The notes beneath the pieces are model-generated. The model was given only the letters and a program-made list of their open reading frames with translations, did no database searches and had not been told where the DNA came from. This document shows positions 1 through 11,405 of a stretch of 64,000 nt of DNA, piece by piece (within the stretch, counting starts at the first letter, position 1; every line of letters starts with the position of its first letter). Both the position numbers and the translations under genes were made by a program. This DNA comes from Turnera subulata (Eukaryota; Streptophyta; Magnoliopsida; Malpighiales; Passifloraceae): NCBI GenBank assembly GCA_028386065.3, contig JAKUCV010007356.1, positions 1-64,000 on the forward strand. The letters are read 5' to 3'.

Positions 1-2715
1 TGAAACAACCTGACCCGAATTTACCGCTAGTCACAGTAAACACGTGGCCATCTTATTATTACTGGATTAACAACGTCCAAGTCGTACAATGAAGACAAAC
101 CCAAGCATAGCTTAAAATAACAAACCACACACACATCACCCGAGCACGGGATTAATTATTACACACAGCAGTCTCAACAACAACCAACAAAATAAGAAAC
201 ACACAACAGCAGCGGAAGACTTGTAAATAAGAACAGCACGCCACAATGAAAAGATGCAGCGGAGTATGGATCCGGGTCTGGCAGAGGGTACGCCGCAGCT
301 TGCCTGGCACGTTCCTGTACTAAAACCAATCAATCTACGCGACCGAGTCACGTAGGCGAGGGGTGAGTCCGAAGTGCTCACCGGGTAAAATCCACAAGTA
401 ATAATTAATATACAAGCATCCATTATAACCAAGTTACCAGAAACAAACAAAGTATCGCAAGACAAAACCTTAACTTGATTCTACGATTCCCCGGTTATCT
501 TCCTAAGGTCTAACCTGTCAAACTAATCTAATTTTTAATATCAGGGCCCCTATCACAAATTAAATGTTGGCCGTGCCTGGTAGCCAGGTTAGCTAACCCC
601 AGGGTACTCCCCGTAAAACCAAAATATCTTAAATCACAATATCTCAAAAACCGAGTCCCGCAGTCCTCGGTCGGGAGTCCCGCAGTCCTCCCTATCAAGT
701 CATAACTCAATACACAAGTAGTCTACCATCTGGCCGTACCAACACTCAATTGTGATTATCTAACTGTCTAGGTGATTCCGTTATTATTACCCTCAGACAC
801 TTAATTTTCATAACCGGTCCCGTATAGACTCCCTCTCAACTCGTCATAACATTCTTAATCATATCTCAAGTCCACCCGGTTTCCACACCGTATAGCAATA
901 ACAGCAAATATAACAACACAGCATGCATTCAAACAATCATTCTCAATCACAATTTTATTCACAACAAGGCACACACAACAAGGCATCATCAAACCGTAAC
1001 TTAGCATAAAGGGCTGAATATTAACAATTACTTGTCCTCACCTTAGTTGATGAATTCCTCGGGAATTTCGCCCTCGGGTTCCAAGTCCACGTTCTCGTTC
1101 ACTTCACCTAGATATATTAATCACACAATCACATAAATGCACAACAAAATGATATGCATGTACTTATCTAATATGGTACCGTTATACCATAATTAATATT
1201 AGTTGGAAATATTCTCCATGGTCCTTAACTTATTATTGTCTATTTCCGTAACTCATTTTTAGTATGGTCCTAGCATAATTATTACTATTCTTATTATATA
1301 TATATATATATATATTTTTTTTACCCAATTTATGTCCTTGATATTATATACATCTGCAAGATTATTATTATTAATTATTATTTATTTATACTTTTCGGAA
1401 TATATATTCATGTCTACCTAAAATCATAATTAAATTGGGATTGTTAAGTATATTGTATGTATAGATAGGTATTGGACAAATTGGCCAGCCCACAAACTCA
1501 TGAGCAGGCCTATNAATCCCACACTTAAGCCCAACGTGCTAGGCCCAGAAATTTTATTAGCCCAGCTAGGCCATTTGATGTCAACCTAAACTCCAAATTA
1601 AACCCTTAGCCCACAATTATACCCAAGCCCAACCTATTACACGCCCAGCCCAAGCTAATACTAAACCTATACTATTCCTTCCATCACCTTCAACTCACCT
1701 TGGTGAGTAAGTTGACGGCGGCGGCAGCAAGGAGATGACGAGCGGCGGCACGGGCTGGAGGAAGCGAGGAGGAAGAAGAGCAGAGGAGGAGGCCGGCTCG
1801 ATGCTGCTGCGGAGAAGGTGGTTGCGGGTTGTCTTGGTCGAAGCGACGGCGAGCAAGGGAGAAGTCAGTGGCGGCGCTACTGTGTGCGGGGGAGAGGAGG
1901 AAGGAGAGGGGAAGAGGAGGCGAAGGCTCGTGGTGGTGGCGGCCGGGGGGTGTGGTCGGGCACGGCTCGGCACGGCCACAGGGAAAGAGGAGCGCGACGC
2001 TGGCTTCTGTCAGTGGGGCGACGCAGCTGCAGGTGCGGTGTAGGCGGCGGTGGTTGCAGACGAGGTGGCGGCATTGCAGATCCTGGCGGTGGCGATGGAT
2101 GCGCGAGGAGAGGAGGGAGTGCCGGGGCGCCGCACGCGGTGGTGGTGGTCGGAGAAGATGAAGAGGAAGAAGGGGGGGTGACGTCGTTTAACTGGGTTGT
2201 TTCTGTTTTTTTTTTTTTTATATATATTTTTAATGTTTAGAAGCTTTGGTTAAGTCTGGGAAGTTTGAAGGAAAACAGAGCAGGGGATGATGGTTCCTTC
2301 GTGACAGAAATTGCAAAGTAGGCAGATTTTTATAAACCAAAAAGGAGGTAGACAACTTTTATTGGCAGACAACGAAAAGAATGGTCGGTGTATTATTGAT
2401 CTGCTGCTTGAACGATTGAGCAGAAGAGAGGAAAAATCTACTTTGACAAAAGACTATTTTGCCCTTCACATTTCCTTTGGTTTTAGTTTTAACCTAAGGG
2501 CATTTCTGTCTTTTCGCATTTTTACCAGTCCGAAAAATTCTACCTTGTCCCGGAAATTCCGTAAAAATATCTGAGTTATGAATTGAGACTCGGAATTGGA
2601 TTCCGATGCTCGGTTCTCCATGAAATAATTACTAAAGGTTAATTCCTTCCGGTAAATCACTATGCAAAGGAATTACGGTCGCGGTAAAAACGAAAAATTT
2701 ACCTGGGCTGTTACA
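1..2715 (-). mobile_element. LTR of long-LTR retroelement family A, probably solo
   Basis: Read on the minus strand, this block begins TGTAACAGCCCAGG at 2715 and ends GTTTCA at position 1, so it has the TG...CA ends of an LTR. Its last 60 bases resemble the ends of the LTRs finishing at 43974 and 62151 (a GTAAATACGGGTCGGGG-like motif just before the terminus). Its length of about 2.7 kb matches the 2656-bp solo LTR at 41319-43974. A GC-rich low-complexity stretch at 1700-2180 (plus-strand coordinates) is typical of this LTR family and explains the overlapping open frames there. No polypurine tract or coding region adjoins it on the right, so it is probably a solo LTR, but its left boundary coincides with the window edge and its target-site duplication cannot be checked. 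One N is at 1514. Confidence 0.7.
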
Positions 2716-2903
2716 CCCGAAAAATACCAATTTAGGTCCGAAAAATCCACGGAAAAATCACGAGCGCGGGAAAACTCTCGGTTTTGAAAAACGACTCCCG
2801 ATTTACCTTGAATTAATTACCCAAGATTAATTCAACAGTAAATCACGGTAAAAAGACTTTTACAGTCCTGGTAAAAATCAAAAATTTTACCCGGGCTGTT
2901 ACA
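2716..2903 (-). mobile_element. 5' end fragment of a second family A LTR
   Basis: On the minus strand a second LTR start, TGTAACAGCCCGGG, lies at 2903. It is followed by the block typical of this family (paired ACTGTAAAAGT-type and TTTACCG motifs, then a GTTTTCCCGCGCTCG motif) and breaks off at 2716, where the LTR ending at position 1 begins. The likely order is that this older LTR was hit by the younger one, with its remainder lying left of the window. A local rearrangement of one LTR is the alternative. Confidence 0.55.
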
Positions 2904-3856
2904 AAAAATATTCATCCTATATTTTAAATTATTTTTTTTATTTGGACTCCCCCCACATGCCATGTGTCATCTTCTTACTGGTCCACCTCAGTCAAGGACG
3001 CCAACCGGGCGTGGGCAGCCACGTGGCACGTCCACGTCAGCCTCCGGCACACGCCAAATCGAGTAGTGCTCCAATTTTGACTTTGGGTGATTTGAATGGA
3101 ATTGGGATAAATGGAAACCCAAATTGACGCAAATTGTGATAACTTTTTGGGGGGAAATTGGCGTTTTTGTAACTCTGATACCCAAACTGAGTATTTTTAG
3201 TTAACTGAGGTCCTATAAGGGTATTTAACCCTTAAATTTATAATATACTATTTTTAGACTGAATATATTCGATGGACTCTTACTATTTTACGATACGTTT
3301 TTACATTACGTTTCTGACCGGATCTTTCCGAGTCAAGGTAAAAACTCGATTTTAACTGGCTCTATATGATTGTTTATAAACATGGACTCTTATGATCTTA
3401 CTATACGCTTTTTTTTACAATATGATTTTGACATAACCATTTTGAGTTTATGTAAAAACTTGAATTAATAAAGTTGTCTAATCGCTAGTAACAAGAATGG
3501 TCTGGACTGGACTCAACTACCCATCACGCTAGTAACAAGAATGGTCTGGACATCATTAATGTGGGTTTTGCATTGGAATGGAGGTTTTTTTCTCAAATGT
3601 TGCATAGTCTAATGCTAGTCTAAATGCGGTGGATTAATGTGTAGAGATCATGCTGGAAATTATAGAGAGTTTTGGCGAATTATTTTTGCAGAAACAAAAA
3701 AAAAAGATAATACTTTTCTTTTTTGTTTGAGTTTCCAATTTGTTTTAGTGGACGATCGAGACAAATATGGAAAGACTAATGTTGGAACGAGTGTGATGGT
3801 GGACGATCGAGACTAATATGGAAAGACTAATGTTGGAACGAGTGTGATCGAGACTA
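2904..3856. other. Gene-free spacer with two short tandem duplications
   Basis: No convincing gene is present. The segment at 2940-3240 is relatively GC-rich and looks like decayed transposon sequence, unassigned. Two local direct duplications are visible. One has copies of a unit ending in AATGGTCTGGAC near 3482-3506 and 3528-3552. The other is a unit of about 50 bp containing GTGGACGATCGAGAC, near 3748-3798 and again to about 3848. Confidence 0.5.
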
Positions 3857-5740
3857 AGCATGATCGCTAAAATATCATCCCAATCCCACAATTGAAACAA
3901 AAATTAACCAGCCGTGATTAAAAATATGAAAATAGGCATATATATGCACCCCCCCAATGGGTGTATAATTGAAAGAGTATATGGGATGAAAAAGTCTCTA
4001 CAAAAAAAAACGAGTATCTGCAATTCTGACACCTCTTTTTTTTTTGCCAAAATCTGACACCTCTTGGATTTAGGCATTTAGTTGAAAGTATCTGAAAAGT
4101 ACAAAAGTTCCATGGAAGCATGTTTAATCATACACAATTGGAACATGTTCATTAATTTAATTGGTCGCTACTTGTTCATTGACTACATAGTTCTTAGATC
4201 AAATTAATTAGATGTAATAGGAGACTGAAAGCTAAGAAGTCTACATAAGGAAAATGAAGCAACTTCACAAAATATGAAGAAAAGTAGTCTAACTACAATC
4301 AATGATGGATGAGCTATATAAGTGGTTAACAGGCGTGATATTGGCACGGCTCAATCAGATTAAAGGACCCAATTGTTTGGGAGATTTGATTTGATTGAAC
4401 CATCCCAATATCCCACTTTCTATAAAATTACCTCATAACAACAGGGATTGATGATAAGGATCCAACCATTCACCCACAATAGTCTCTTTTAGAGTTTGGA
4501 AAGGCATCTTAGATGATGATCGTGGATTTGAGCAACGAAGATAGAAAAAAATTTAAAGAGAACCGTAGCAGCAACAAGGGGAGGTGTTGTGGGATGACCT
4601 GATTCCTGATATATAATGGAAGAGGGTGGAAAAACAAGGGCAGGAAATCAACAAGAATCGAATTGGTTGAGATGTCAAAATCTTTGCTAGATTTTAGAAG
4701 ATTGATAATTCTATTTTATTTTTTTTGTTAGGTCTTGAAACAAATGCTTAGTGGTCGATGACATAGGCACGATGTATGCAAAATAGTTGTTCAACAAAAA
4801 AAAAAATGCATGCAAAACATATAGGTTAACTTAATTAACGTTGTCAATTGTGTATACCCAGTTACTGTTCCATAAAAAGCAAGTTGTTGGTGGTAGGTTA
4901 ACTTTGACATTCTTTGTGCTAATTGATTAAATCATTTTCAAGAGAGTTTTGATAAAATAAATGGGGGTGTTGAATGTACTAGTTTATGGATTTTGTTCGT
5001 GTAGTACTATTTTATGGTTTCGCAATCATGATGCCATCAAAGTTGTATAAGTGGAACTGCTGTTGGGCTCAGGGCCATATCGTTCGTGGAAAACCCAACT
5101 GAATATTTTGAACTATAGATTTTTTTTTTCTCCCCTGCAATGAATATGATTTCTTTGATGTTCTTGCTATGTATGACAACCATGCAGCGAGTGAAAAAAA
5201 AAAAATAGCTGAGAATTCGTAATGAATGTCATATAAACAAAAACTAGTTCGGAACTAGATTGTCTTCGTTCCTTTTCATTAATGTGTGGGAAAACTTAAT
5301 AATCTATTCCGTCAGTTATTTCTCTTTTAATGAAAAAACAAAAAGAAAATGTATCATCCAACATACCTCATGTGATGTCATGACCAAGCGTTGAGAAATT
5401 AGACTATGAATCAAAATGAAATCTTTTCTTCTCACATTCGAAAAATAAAATCAGGAGGTTTGCTTTGCCGGCAAAACATGAAGCTAGTTGTAATAATAGT
5501 GAATAGTATATCCAACATCTATTGCTATAAGGTGCTAGAAGTGCTAGAAGTAATTGAAGTAATAATAATACAATATGACCAACAAACTTTTATTACCATC
5601 CGTAATTATGCACAGAAAGGAACTGTAATGGCGCAATACATGACCTAATAATATAATATTACCGACAATTCCGTTAACCTCTTTTACCGACATGACCTTT
5701 TTTAGTTTGCTCAAGAAAGATATCCGTGGATCATTTTTGT
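3857..5740 (+). repeat. Dispersed inverted repeat, uninterrupted copy
   Basis: This 1.9-kb block matches, as reverse complement, the sequence of 45972-47600 plus 40117-40332. The match starts near the GCATGATC motif at 3857 (47590s in the other copy) and ends near the TTTGCTCAAGAAA motif around 5710 (40140s). No coding region is recognised. The other copy is split by a LINE; this copy keeps the uninterrupted target AACATCTA at 5514-5521. It may be a non-autonomous transposon or an old segmental inverted duplication; no terminal inverted repeats or flanking duplications were identified. Confidence 0.7.
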
Positions 5741-6851
5741 ACAAGGTCGTAGTTTTGGTGACCAACAACAAAGGCAAAACTTTGGACAAGAGATCCAACA
5801 GCTTGATGATTCGATTGATTTGGCAACTAATCAACCCAACCCACCATTGGAGATTTTCTCTAATTTGCTGGGGAAGCTTCTACCTAGTCATTAGCCGTCC
5901 TAAATTTAAATAACAAACAGATTTTCTGTTAGCATTTGAAAAAGCAGATTCCGTAGCAATGACTACATACCTAATTTTTTGTCCTGATTTCTCGGCAATT
6001 TAGCATAGATAAAAATGAGAAATTTTAGGGTGGAGACTCCCCAAATTTGATTTGTTGTAGACTCCTATTTTTTATGTTAACAAATTACCTTTGATTGTTC
6101 GCTTTTTCATTCAAAGGTTTATTTATTTTTCTAATTTACCTTATAGATTCCCATTCATCTCCTATATCTTGACTATATTAAAAAAATATTATTTCTTAAA
6201 AATTAATAGATTTATAATCCAGAGCCATTTGGAAATAAATTTTTATTTGAACCCAGCATGGGAAGAAGCTGCTCGACACTTCAAAGGGCTAAAATCAGAT
6301 TGGTTTGTGCAAAAAAAATTGACCAGATCTGATTTTAGCCCATTGATGTGACCTTCCTTAAAAAGGGCGTAGTTGGTCAAGAGTCGAGACAATTGTAGTA
6401 AAGAATTGCAAAAGATAGCTAATGCTTGCCCACAGACTGTTACCCTATAGTAATATCTTCTATAATAATTGTCAAAAATCTATGTACGGTTAGTGCTTCA
6501 GATTCGCACCAGAAAGAAACCAGAAGCAAGGGTTTCATACCAAATCATTGTAGCTTTCCACCAACCCTGGCAATCTGTGATCTCAGTCCACACCAGAAAT
6601 TACATGGACAGCTAGGAACTCCAAATAGTGAATGATAATCACAACTAAATAAAGATTATTTCTAGCGGTCTTTGGTGTCTACTGTTATCCATTTGATTGG
6701 AATTCACAATTAACAGTTTTAACAACCAACAAAATCAAGTACAAACATAGGCAATACAGAAGCTTGCTTCATGTGCTCTCTAGCTGTTTATTTCCTTGGA
6801 AGGGAAAATTCGTAAAACCGATATATAGAAACACAACTGTAGAAAGCATTG
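5741..6851. other. Intergenic region, no gene seen
   Basis: AT-rich DNA between the repeat and the 3' end of the gamma-CAL gene. Open frames here are short and lack recognisable motifs. The last 150-200 bases probably form the gamma-CAL 3' untranslated region. The one structured item is the hairpin at 6286-6341. Confidence 0.5.
6286..6341. repeat. 15-bp perfect inverted repeat (hairpin)
   Basis: GGGCTAAAATCAGAT at 6286-6300 is matched exactly by its reverse complement at 6327-6341, with a 26-base loop containing an A-run. Pairing extends a few bases inward (TGGT against ACCA) with a small bulge. Nothing around it indicates a gene; it could be a tiny foldback relic or a hairpin precursor. Confidence 0.75.
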
Positions 6852-8860
6852 TCAGATAGAAATACCAAACTTCTTCTTCAACTTCTCCACTTCCAAATAA
6901 ACTGTGGAGTAGGGCAGGAACTCTGAGAAATGACTTTGGCTGAGATCATTAATTGCAACAGCAAGTTTAGGGATTTCTAGGATCTCTTCATGTGTCAGAG
7001 TCCTGACAAACCGTGCAGGATTTCCAGCCCAAAGTTCACCAGTTGGAATTCTCCTCCCAGGGGGAACCACAGACCCAGCTTCAAGAATAGAATGTGTCTC
7101 CACCAAAGAACCTTCCATAAGAATTGAATGCTGCCCAATAATGCACTCTGGCTCAATTGTGCAGGATCTCAGGAGACTGTAGGCACCAATAGTCACATAC
7201 CTCTCAATGGATGTCTCTGCCGGGAGCCCTGACAGACAGAATTTTTACCAAAAGTCAAATCAGAAGTTCTAAAGCAAAGTTTATAACAAGAAGTTCTGGA
7301 TGTGCGTTCTTTAAGAGTATACGATATGAAAGGCCTCACCATGTGTTACATGAAAACTAAATAATCATGAAGTCACTATACCTGTTTAATATGCAATATG
7401 ACTAACATCTTTTTGTTGCCCGTAAGCACACATGGAGTAGTTTTCCTATGCTATGGACCCATAAAATGTCAAAGCTCAGACAAAATGTAACAATACTAGC
7501 AACAGTGTTAATCTCTACACACTAGTTGCGGTTTAAAAACAAAAAGGGGGAATTCATTCACTAGCCACAAGAAGAAACAGCCACAAATGGGAATTTGATG
7601 TCTATACATGTGTGATCTGTGAGGAAACATCAATCTAATAAGATCAAATCATAACCAGGAAGTGGGAAGAGATTACCAAGAAGTTAACAGCAGATATCAA
7701 GAAAATGTAAGGTCCCTAAGTGTAATGAAGGGTCCTGAAGCACCAGCTTGATTAGCTGAAGATTAGTTCGCTAGACTTTTACTCTGCCGTCTCTTTTGCT
7801 TTCCCACAATTCCACATTCATAATAAACTGCATATCTTGTACATGAAACACAAAAGCCAGACAGAGAAAATGCCTAGAAACCAAAAAAAAAAAGATTGCA
7901 ACCTAATCTGCAGCACCACCAAAAGCTACCACAAGTCCTCTAATTTTCCATCTCGTCAAGGAGTGCAAGTATGTAGTTTCGTGCATACATCAAATGAGAG
8001 TGAGCCCACTGATAACCTAAGCAGGAATACCAAATAACACATCCAGCAACCAATAGAATGCCCAAAACTCACATACCTCCGGAGTTAATACATTATCTAA
8101 GACTCACAGTCCAAGTTCACATTAAAACAAGGAACCAGAAAGCACAAATCTTTGCTTAAAAGAACTCCCAGTTCATATATGCTACTATAAAGGTTGTAAG
8201 CAACCAGTGCTCCAATAACAACTCAAAAACACGCCCAAGAAGAGGATTACAAGAGAACCACTAACCCTCCACAATCCACATTCCGGGTTAATAATAACAA
8301 ACACGAGGAATCACCGATAAATTCCAAGTGTCACACCCATTATAATTCCCTAATACGCATTTCACTAATTGTTTAAGCAAAACATAGACCACAATTTCTA
8401 ATCCCAACGAATAACACAACAAATTAAACAAATAGATGAAGAAGAAAATCCCCGACGAACCTGTTGGAGAGTTCCAGGCGGCGTGGATAACGCACCGTTC
8501 CTGGACATTGGAGCAGAATCCGACGGTGATCTTATTCAGATCGCCGCGCAGGACGGCGCCGTTCCAAACAGAAGCTCCGTCCCAGACGGTGACCTGGCCG
8601 GCGAGGACGACGTTAGGAGCCACGTAGGCGTCGACGGCGACCTTCGGATTCCACTGTCCCAGGGGGATGATCTTCCTCTGGCCTCTGTAGTCCCACTTCA
8701 CGCGATCCGGCGACGGCGTTATCGGTTTTGCCGATGCCGACGAGGAGGAGGAAGCAGGCGCGGACGCCTCGGTGGCTACTGTGCGGTTCAAGAGGTGACG
8801 GTTCCGCGAGATGACGGACGTTAGGGTTCTTCTAGGGATGCGAGAAGCGATCGTCGCCAT
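6852..8860 (-). CDS. GAMMACAL: Gamma carbonic anhydrase-like protein (complex I subunit)
   Basis: Two coding exons on the minus strand, 8461-8860 and 6852-7228, joined across a 1232-bp GT-AG intron in the codon for Gly of SPTG-LPAE. They give a 258-aa protein, the usual length for plant gamma-CAL. Residues 1-45 are rich in Arg and Ser and look like a mitochondrial presequence. From about residue 70 a left-handed beta-helix of hexapeptide repeats follows (AYVAPNVVLAGQVTVWDGASVWNG begins it), then a C-terminal helix ending KKKFGISI. In active plant gamma-CAs a GHSAVLHG-type segment carries two of the zinc-binding His; here the equivalent is GAYSLLRS, the mark of the CAL paralogues, so the protein is probably not a zinc enzyme. 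Family knowledge places CAL proteins in the matrix-exposed carbonic anhydrase domain of mitochondrial complex I, needed for its assembly. The start is the first Met, followed directly by the presequence. Whether it is CAL1 or CAL2 is not settled. Confidence 0.95.
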
Positions 8861-9889
8861 TTTCTCTTGTTTTCACTGTTTGTGTGTCTCGAGCTAAGCT
8901 GGAGATTTTACTGAGAAAGAGAGAGAGAGAGAGGGAGGGAGAGAAGAGGAAATGATATTTGGGCCAAGAGTGTTAGTTGAACTGGGTGGTTAGATTGATT
9001 TTAGTTTTTGGGTTATAATAGAGACGATATCAGATGTTTGGGCCTAGTGGGCTGTTTTGAGGTGGGGCAAATTAAAGAAGAGAAGGATGCTGGATATTTT
9101 GGAGTCAGCCCAATCCACTAAGGATGCGATTTTTTTTTTTTTTTAGTAAAGATGAAAAAAAGAACAAGAAGTTTTTTATTGAGAATCAAAAAGAAGAACA
9201 AGTTGCACTTTGAATATGTCCGAATATTAATTTTCTTTTCTTTGGATAACCCTCAGTATCTTTTCGCTGCACAGAGAGCATCATCGTCCATATTCTTCTA
9301 AAGCTTGTTCTTTCAATGTTACAAAAAAATATCTTCCAATGTTACTGTGAGGCTAATTTGACTATAAATTTGACCATAGGGCATGCAAAATATCTCTTCA
9401 TGTCTGTTCAGCTGGGAATTGTTTTCCTCAAGATATGGTCATCATCAGTCAACTTGCATAGCTTTTCTTGATATTGGCCTGTGGCGTGCCCGCATGGAAA
9501 TCCATATGATACAGAAATTAAAAATATGAGAAACCCCTTTTTTTTATTGATTCATGGATTTCCTTTTTCTTTTCAACACTCAAACGCTACAATGAGACAG
9601 ACTAGTATTCAGAAATTGGAGTTGTTATTCTAACATTTTTTAAAAAAATTGATATCGGAGTCTGCTTCCTTGACAATATACATACTACTAATTCTATTTG
9701 GAGAGAAATCATTAAAACTCTCCCCCTAAATGGTTTTTATATATTTTTGATAACTGTGGAGATTACTGTGAAAAAATTCCGGCAGCAATTTTGAAGATTG
9801 CAAAATGAGAGTCTCTCTCTCTACTTTCTCTCTCTAAAAAATTCTCCACAGAATTCTGTTCTTTCAACGATTTTTTCTGGGGAATTTAG
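8861..9889. other. Gamma-CAL upstream region and spacer
   Basis: The 100 bases next to the gamma-CAL start hold a GA-microsatellite (8921-8945), probably 5' leader. The remainder is AT-rich and contains a poly-T run (9131-9143). No other gene is recognised. The right end merges into the pyrimidine-rich 5' region of the LINE (CTCTCTCT runs near 9812-9833). Confidence 0.5.
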
Positions 9890-9941
9890 TGCTCTTACAC
9901 ATTCCATGCTTTGCTCTTGCTCTCTTCTTCTCTGATCACTC

Positions 9942-11405
9942 ATGGCGTCGGCTTCACTCTTGGATGCCAATGGTTTGGCTTGTGAGAAGTCTTCTCTTGT
10001 GTTGGATTTGGGGCGGCTTCAATCCCCAAACTCAAAACTGGTTTCTGCGAAGAACGCAAAGGGAAAAGGCATTCTCTTAGCCCGCCCTTCTGATGCTACG
10101 AATAGTCTTTTGGGAGCGAAACCTACGGATGCCTCTAAGCCCCTCTCTCGGGATGTAGCTCCTCCTCCTGTGGATACAGTTCTAGGTATTTCATCGGCAG
10201 ATCTTGACCCGATCATGAAGCCTCCGCCACCTACGGCAGCTTCGAATGTTCCTTCGTCCTCCTAGGCTAAGGTAGTTGCTTCTTCTCCTGATTCATCTCC
10301 TCAGCTCAATTTTATTAAACCCATTTTTAGTGGAGAAAGCAATATACTCAGTATTCCTCCTGAATTACTTGAAATTGGCCTGAAAAAGTACTCTCAATGC
10401 TTGATTGGACAATTTGTGGGCACTGCTCCAAATTTAGGGCTCATACATGCAACATCTAACAAGCTTTGGGGACGCGATGGCTCTGTTTTAGTTTCTCGTT
10501 ACAAAGAAGAGCAATTCTTATTTCAGTTTCCTAATGATGCGGCCTACTCTCGTGCTCTAAATCGAGGCCCCTGGCATGTCGGTGGAGTCCCTCTATTGTT
10601 CCGACCTTGGAGCTCATCTTCCAACAAGCTGGATTTCTCTAATGCTATTTTTTCGGTCTGGGTCAAGCTGAAAAATGTCCCTATGGAGTTGCTTACTAAG
10701 GAAGGTCTCAGTTACCTTTCAAGTGTTCTAGGTACGCCCCTTCATACTGATCAAGATTGCTCTAAAATCTTTAGGAGTGATTGTGTGAATGTTTGCATTC
10801 AAATTGATTTCTCCAAACCTCTACTGAATGAGCTGAAAGTTGACATTAATGGTGAGCCTATTATTATTGATGTTCTGTACTCTTGGAAGCTGCCCCATTG
10901 TGACCTTTGTCACGGTTGGGGACATCATGAACTTGCCTGTCCTGAGAAGCATGTCACTAAAGTCTGGGTCCCTAAAAAATCTAATGCACCTCATAAGCCT
11001 AAGTCTCCCCTCCCAGCTACGGAAATTATTCCACAATCTTCTTCTTCTACCACTCCTCCTATCTGCTCCAGCCCTGCTGGCAATCCTGCTTCCAGTTCCT
11101 AAGTACTTCCAGTTGTTCCTATTTCCAAAGCCCACACTTCTCTTTCACCTCCTCCTGAACCCCTGCAGCTTCTTACTATTGCTTGTCCTTCTGTCTCAAA
11201 CTCCCATCTTCCTCTCCCTCCCTCCTCTATTACCATTTGCCCTCCCTCCTCTCCCCTAGTTAATAATCCAAGTCTGACTCAAGCTGCTCCAGCTCCTACT
11301 CAGCAGCCAGTAAAGCCTAAACCAAAATGAGGAAGAGGTCAAAGGTCCAAACTTAATCAAGCTTCCCCTTTACGGGACCCAGTTGCACCTGCTCTACCCT
11401 CCTAA
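9942..11405 (+). pseudogene. LINE ORF1, nucleic-acid-binding protein, disrupted
   Basis: One reading frame runs from the Met at 9942 to the TAA at 11403, interrupted by TAG at 10263, TAA at 11100 and TGA near 11328. The central part (about 10401-10900) resembles the DUF4283 domain of plant LINE ORF1 proteins, with motifs such as RGPWHVGGVPLLFRPW and FSVWVKLKNVPMELL. It is followed by one zinc knuckle, CDLCHGWGHHELAC (C-x2-C-x4-H-x4-C). The tail is rich in Pro and Ser. In this family the protein binds element RNA in the ribonucleoprotein. ORF2 begins immediately after the stop. The internal stops are what CAG, CAA and CGA codons give after C-to-T change. Confidence 0.88.

Noticed and set aside
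1695..2240. Several overlapping long frames on both strands in GC-rich DNA
   Set aside because: Low-complexity (Arg/Gly/Pro-rich) translations, open in several frames at once, lying in an LTR block that is GC-rich in every family copy.
5406..5834. Overlapping frames of 80-96 codons
   Set aside because: Part of the dispersed repeat; the matching frame at 40071-40319 differs in its start and has no motif.
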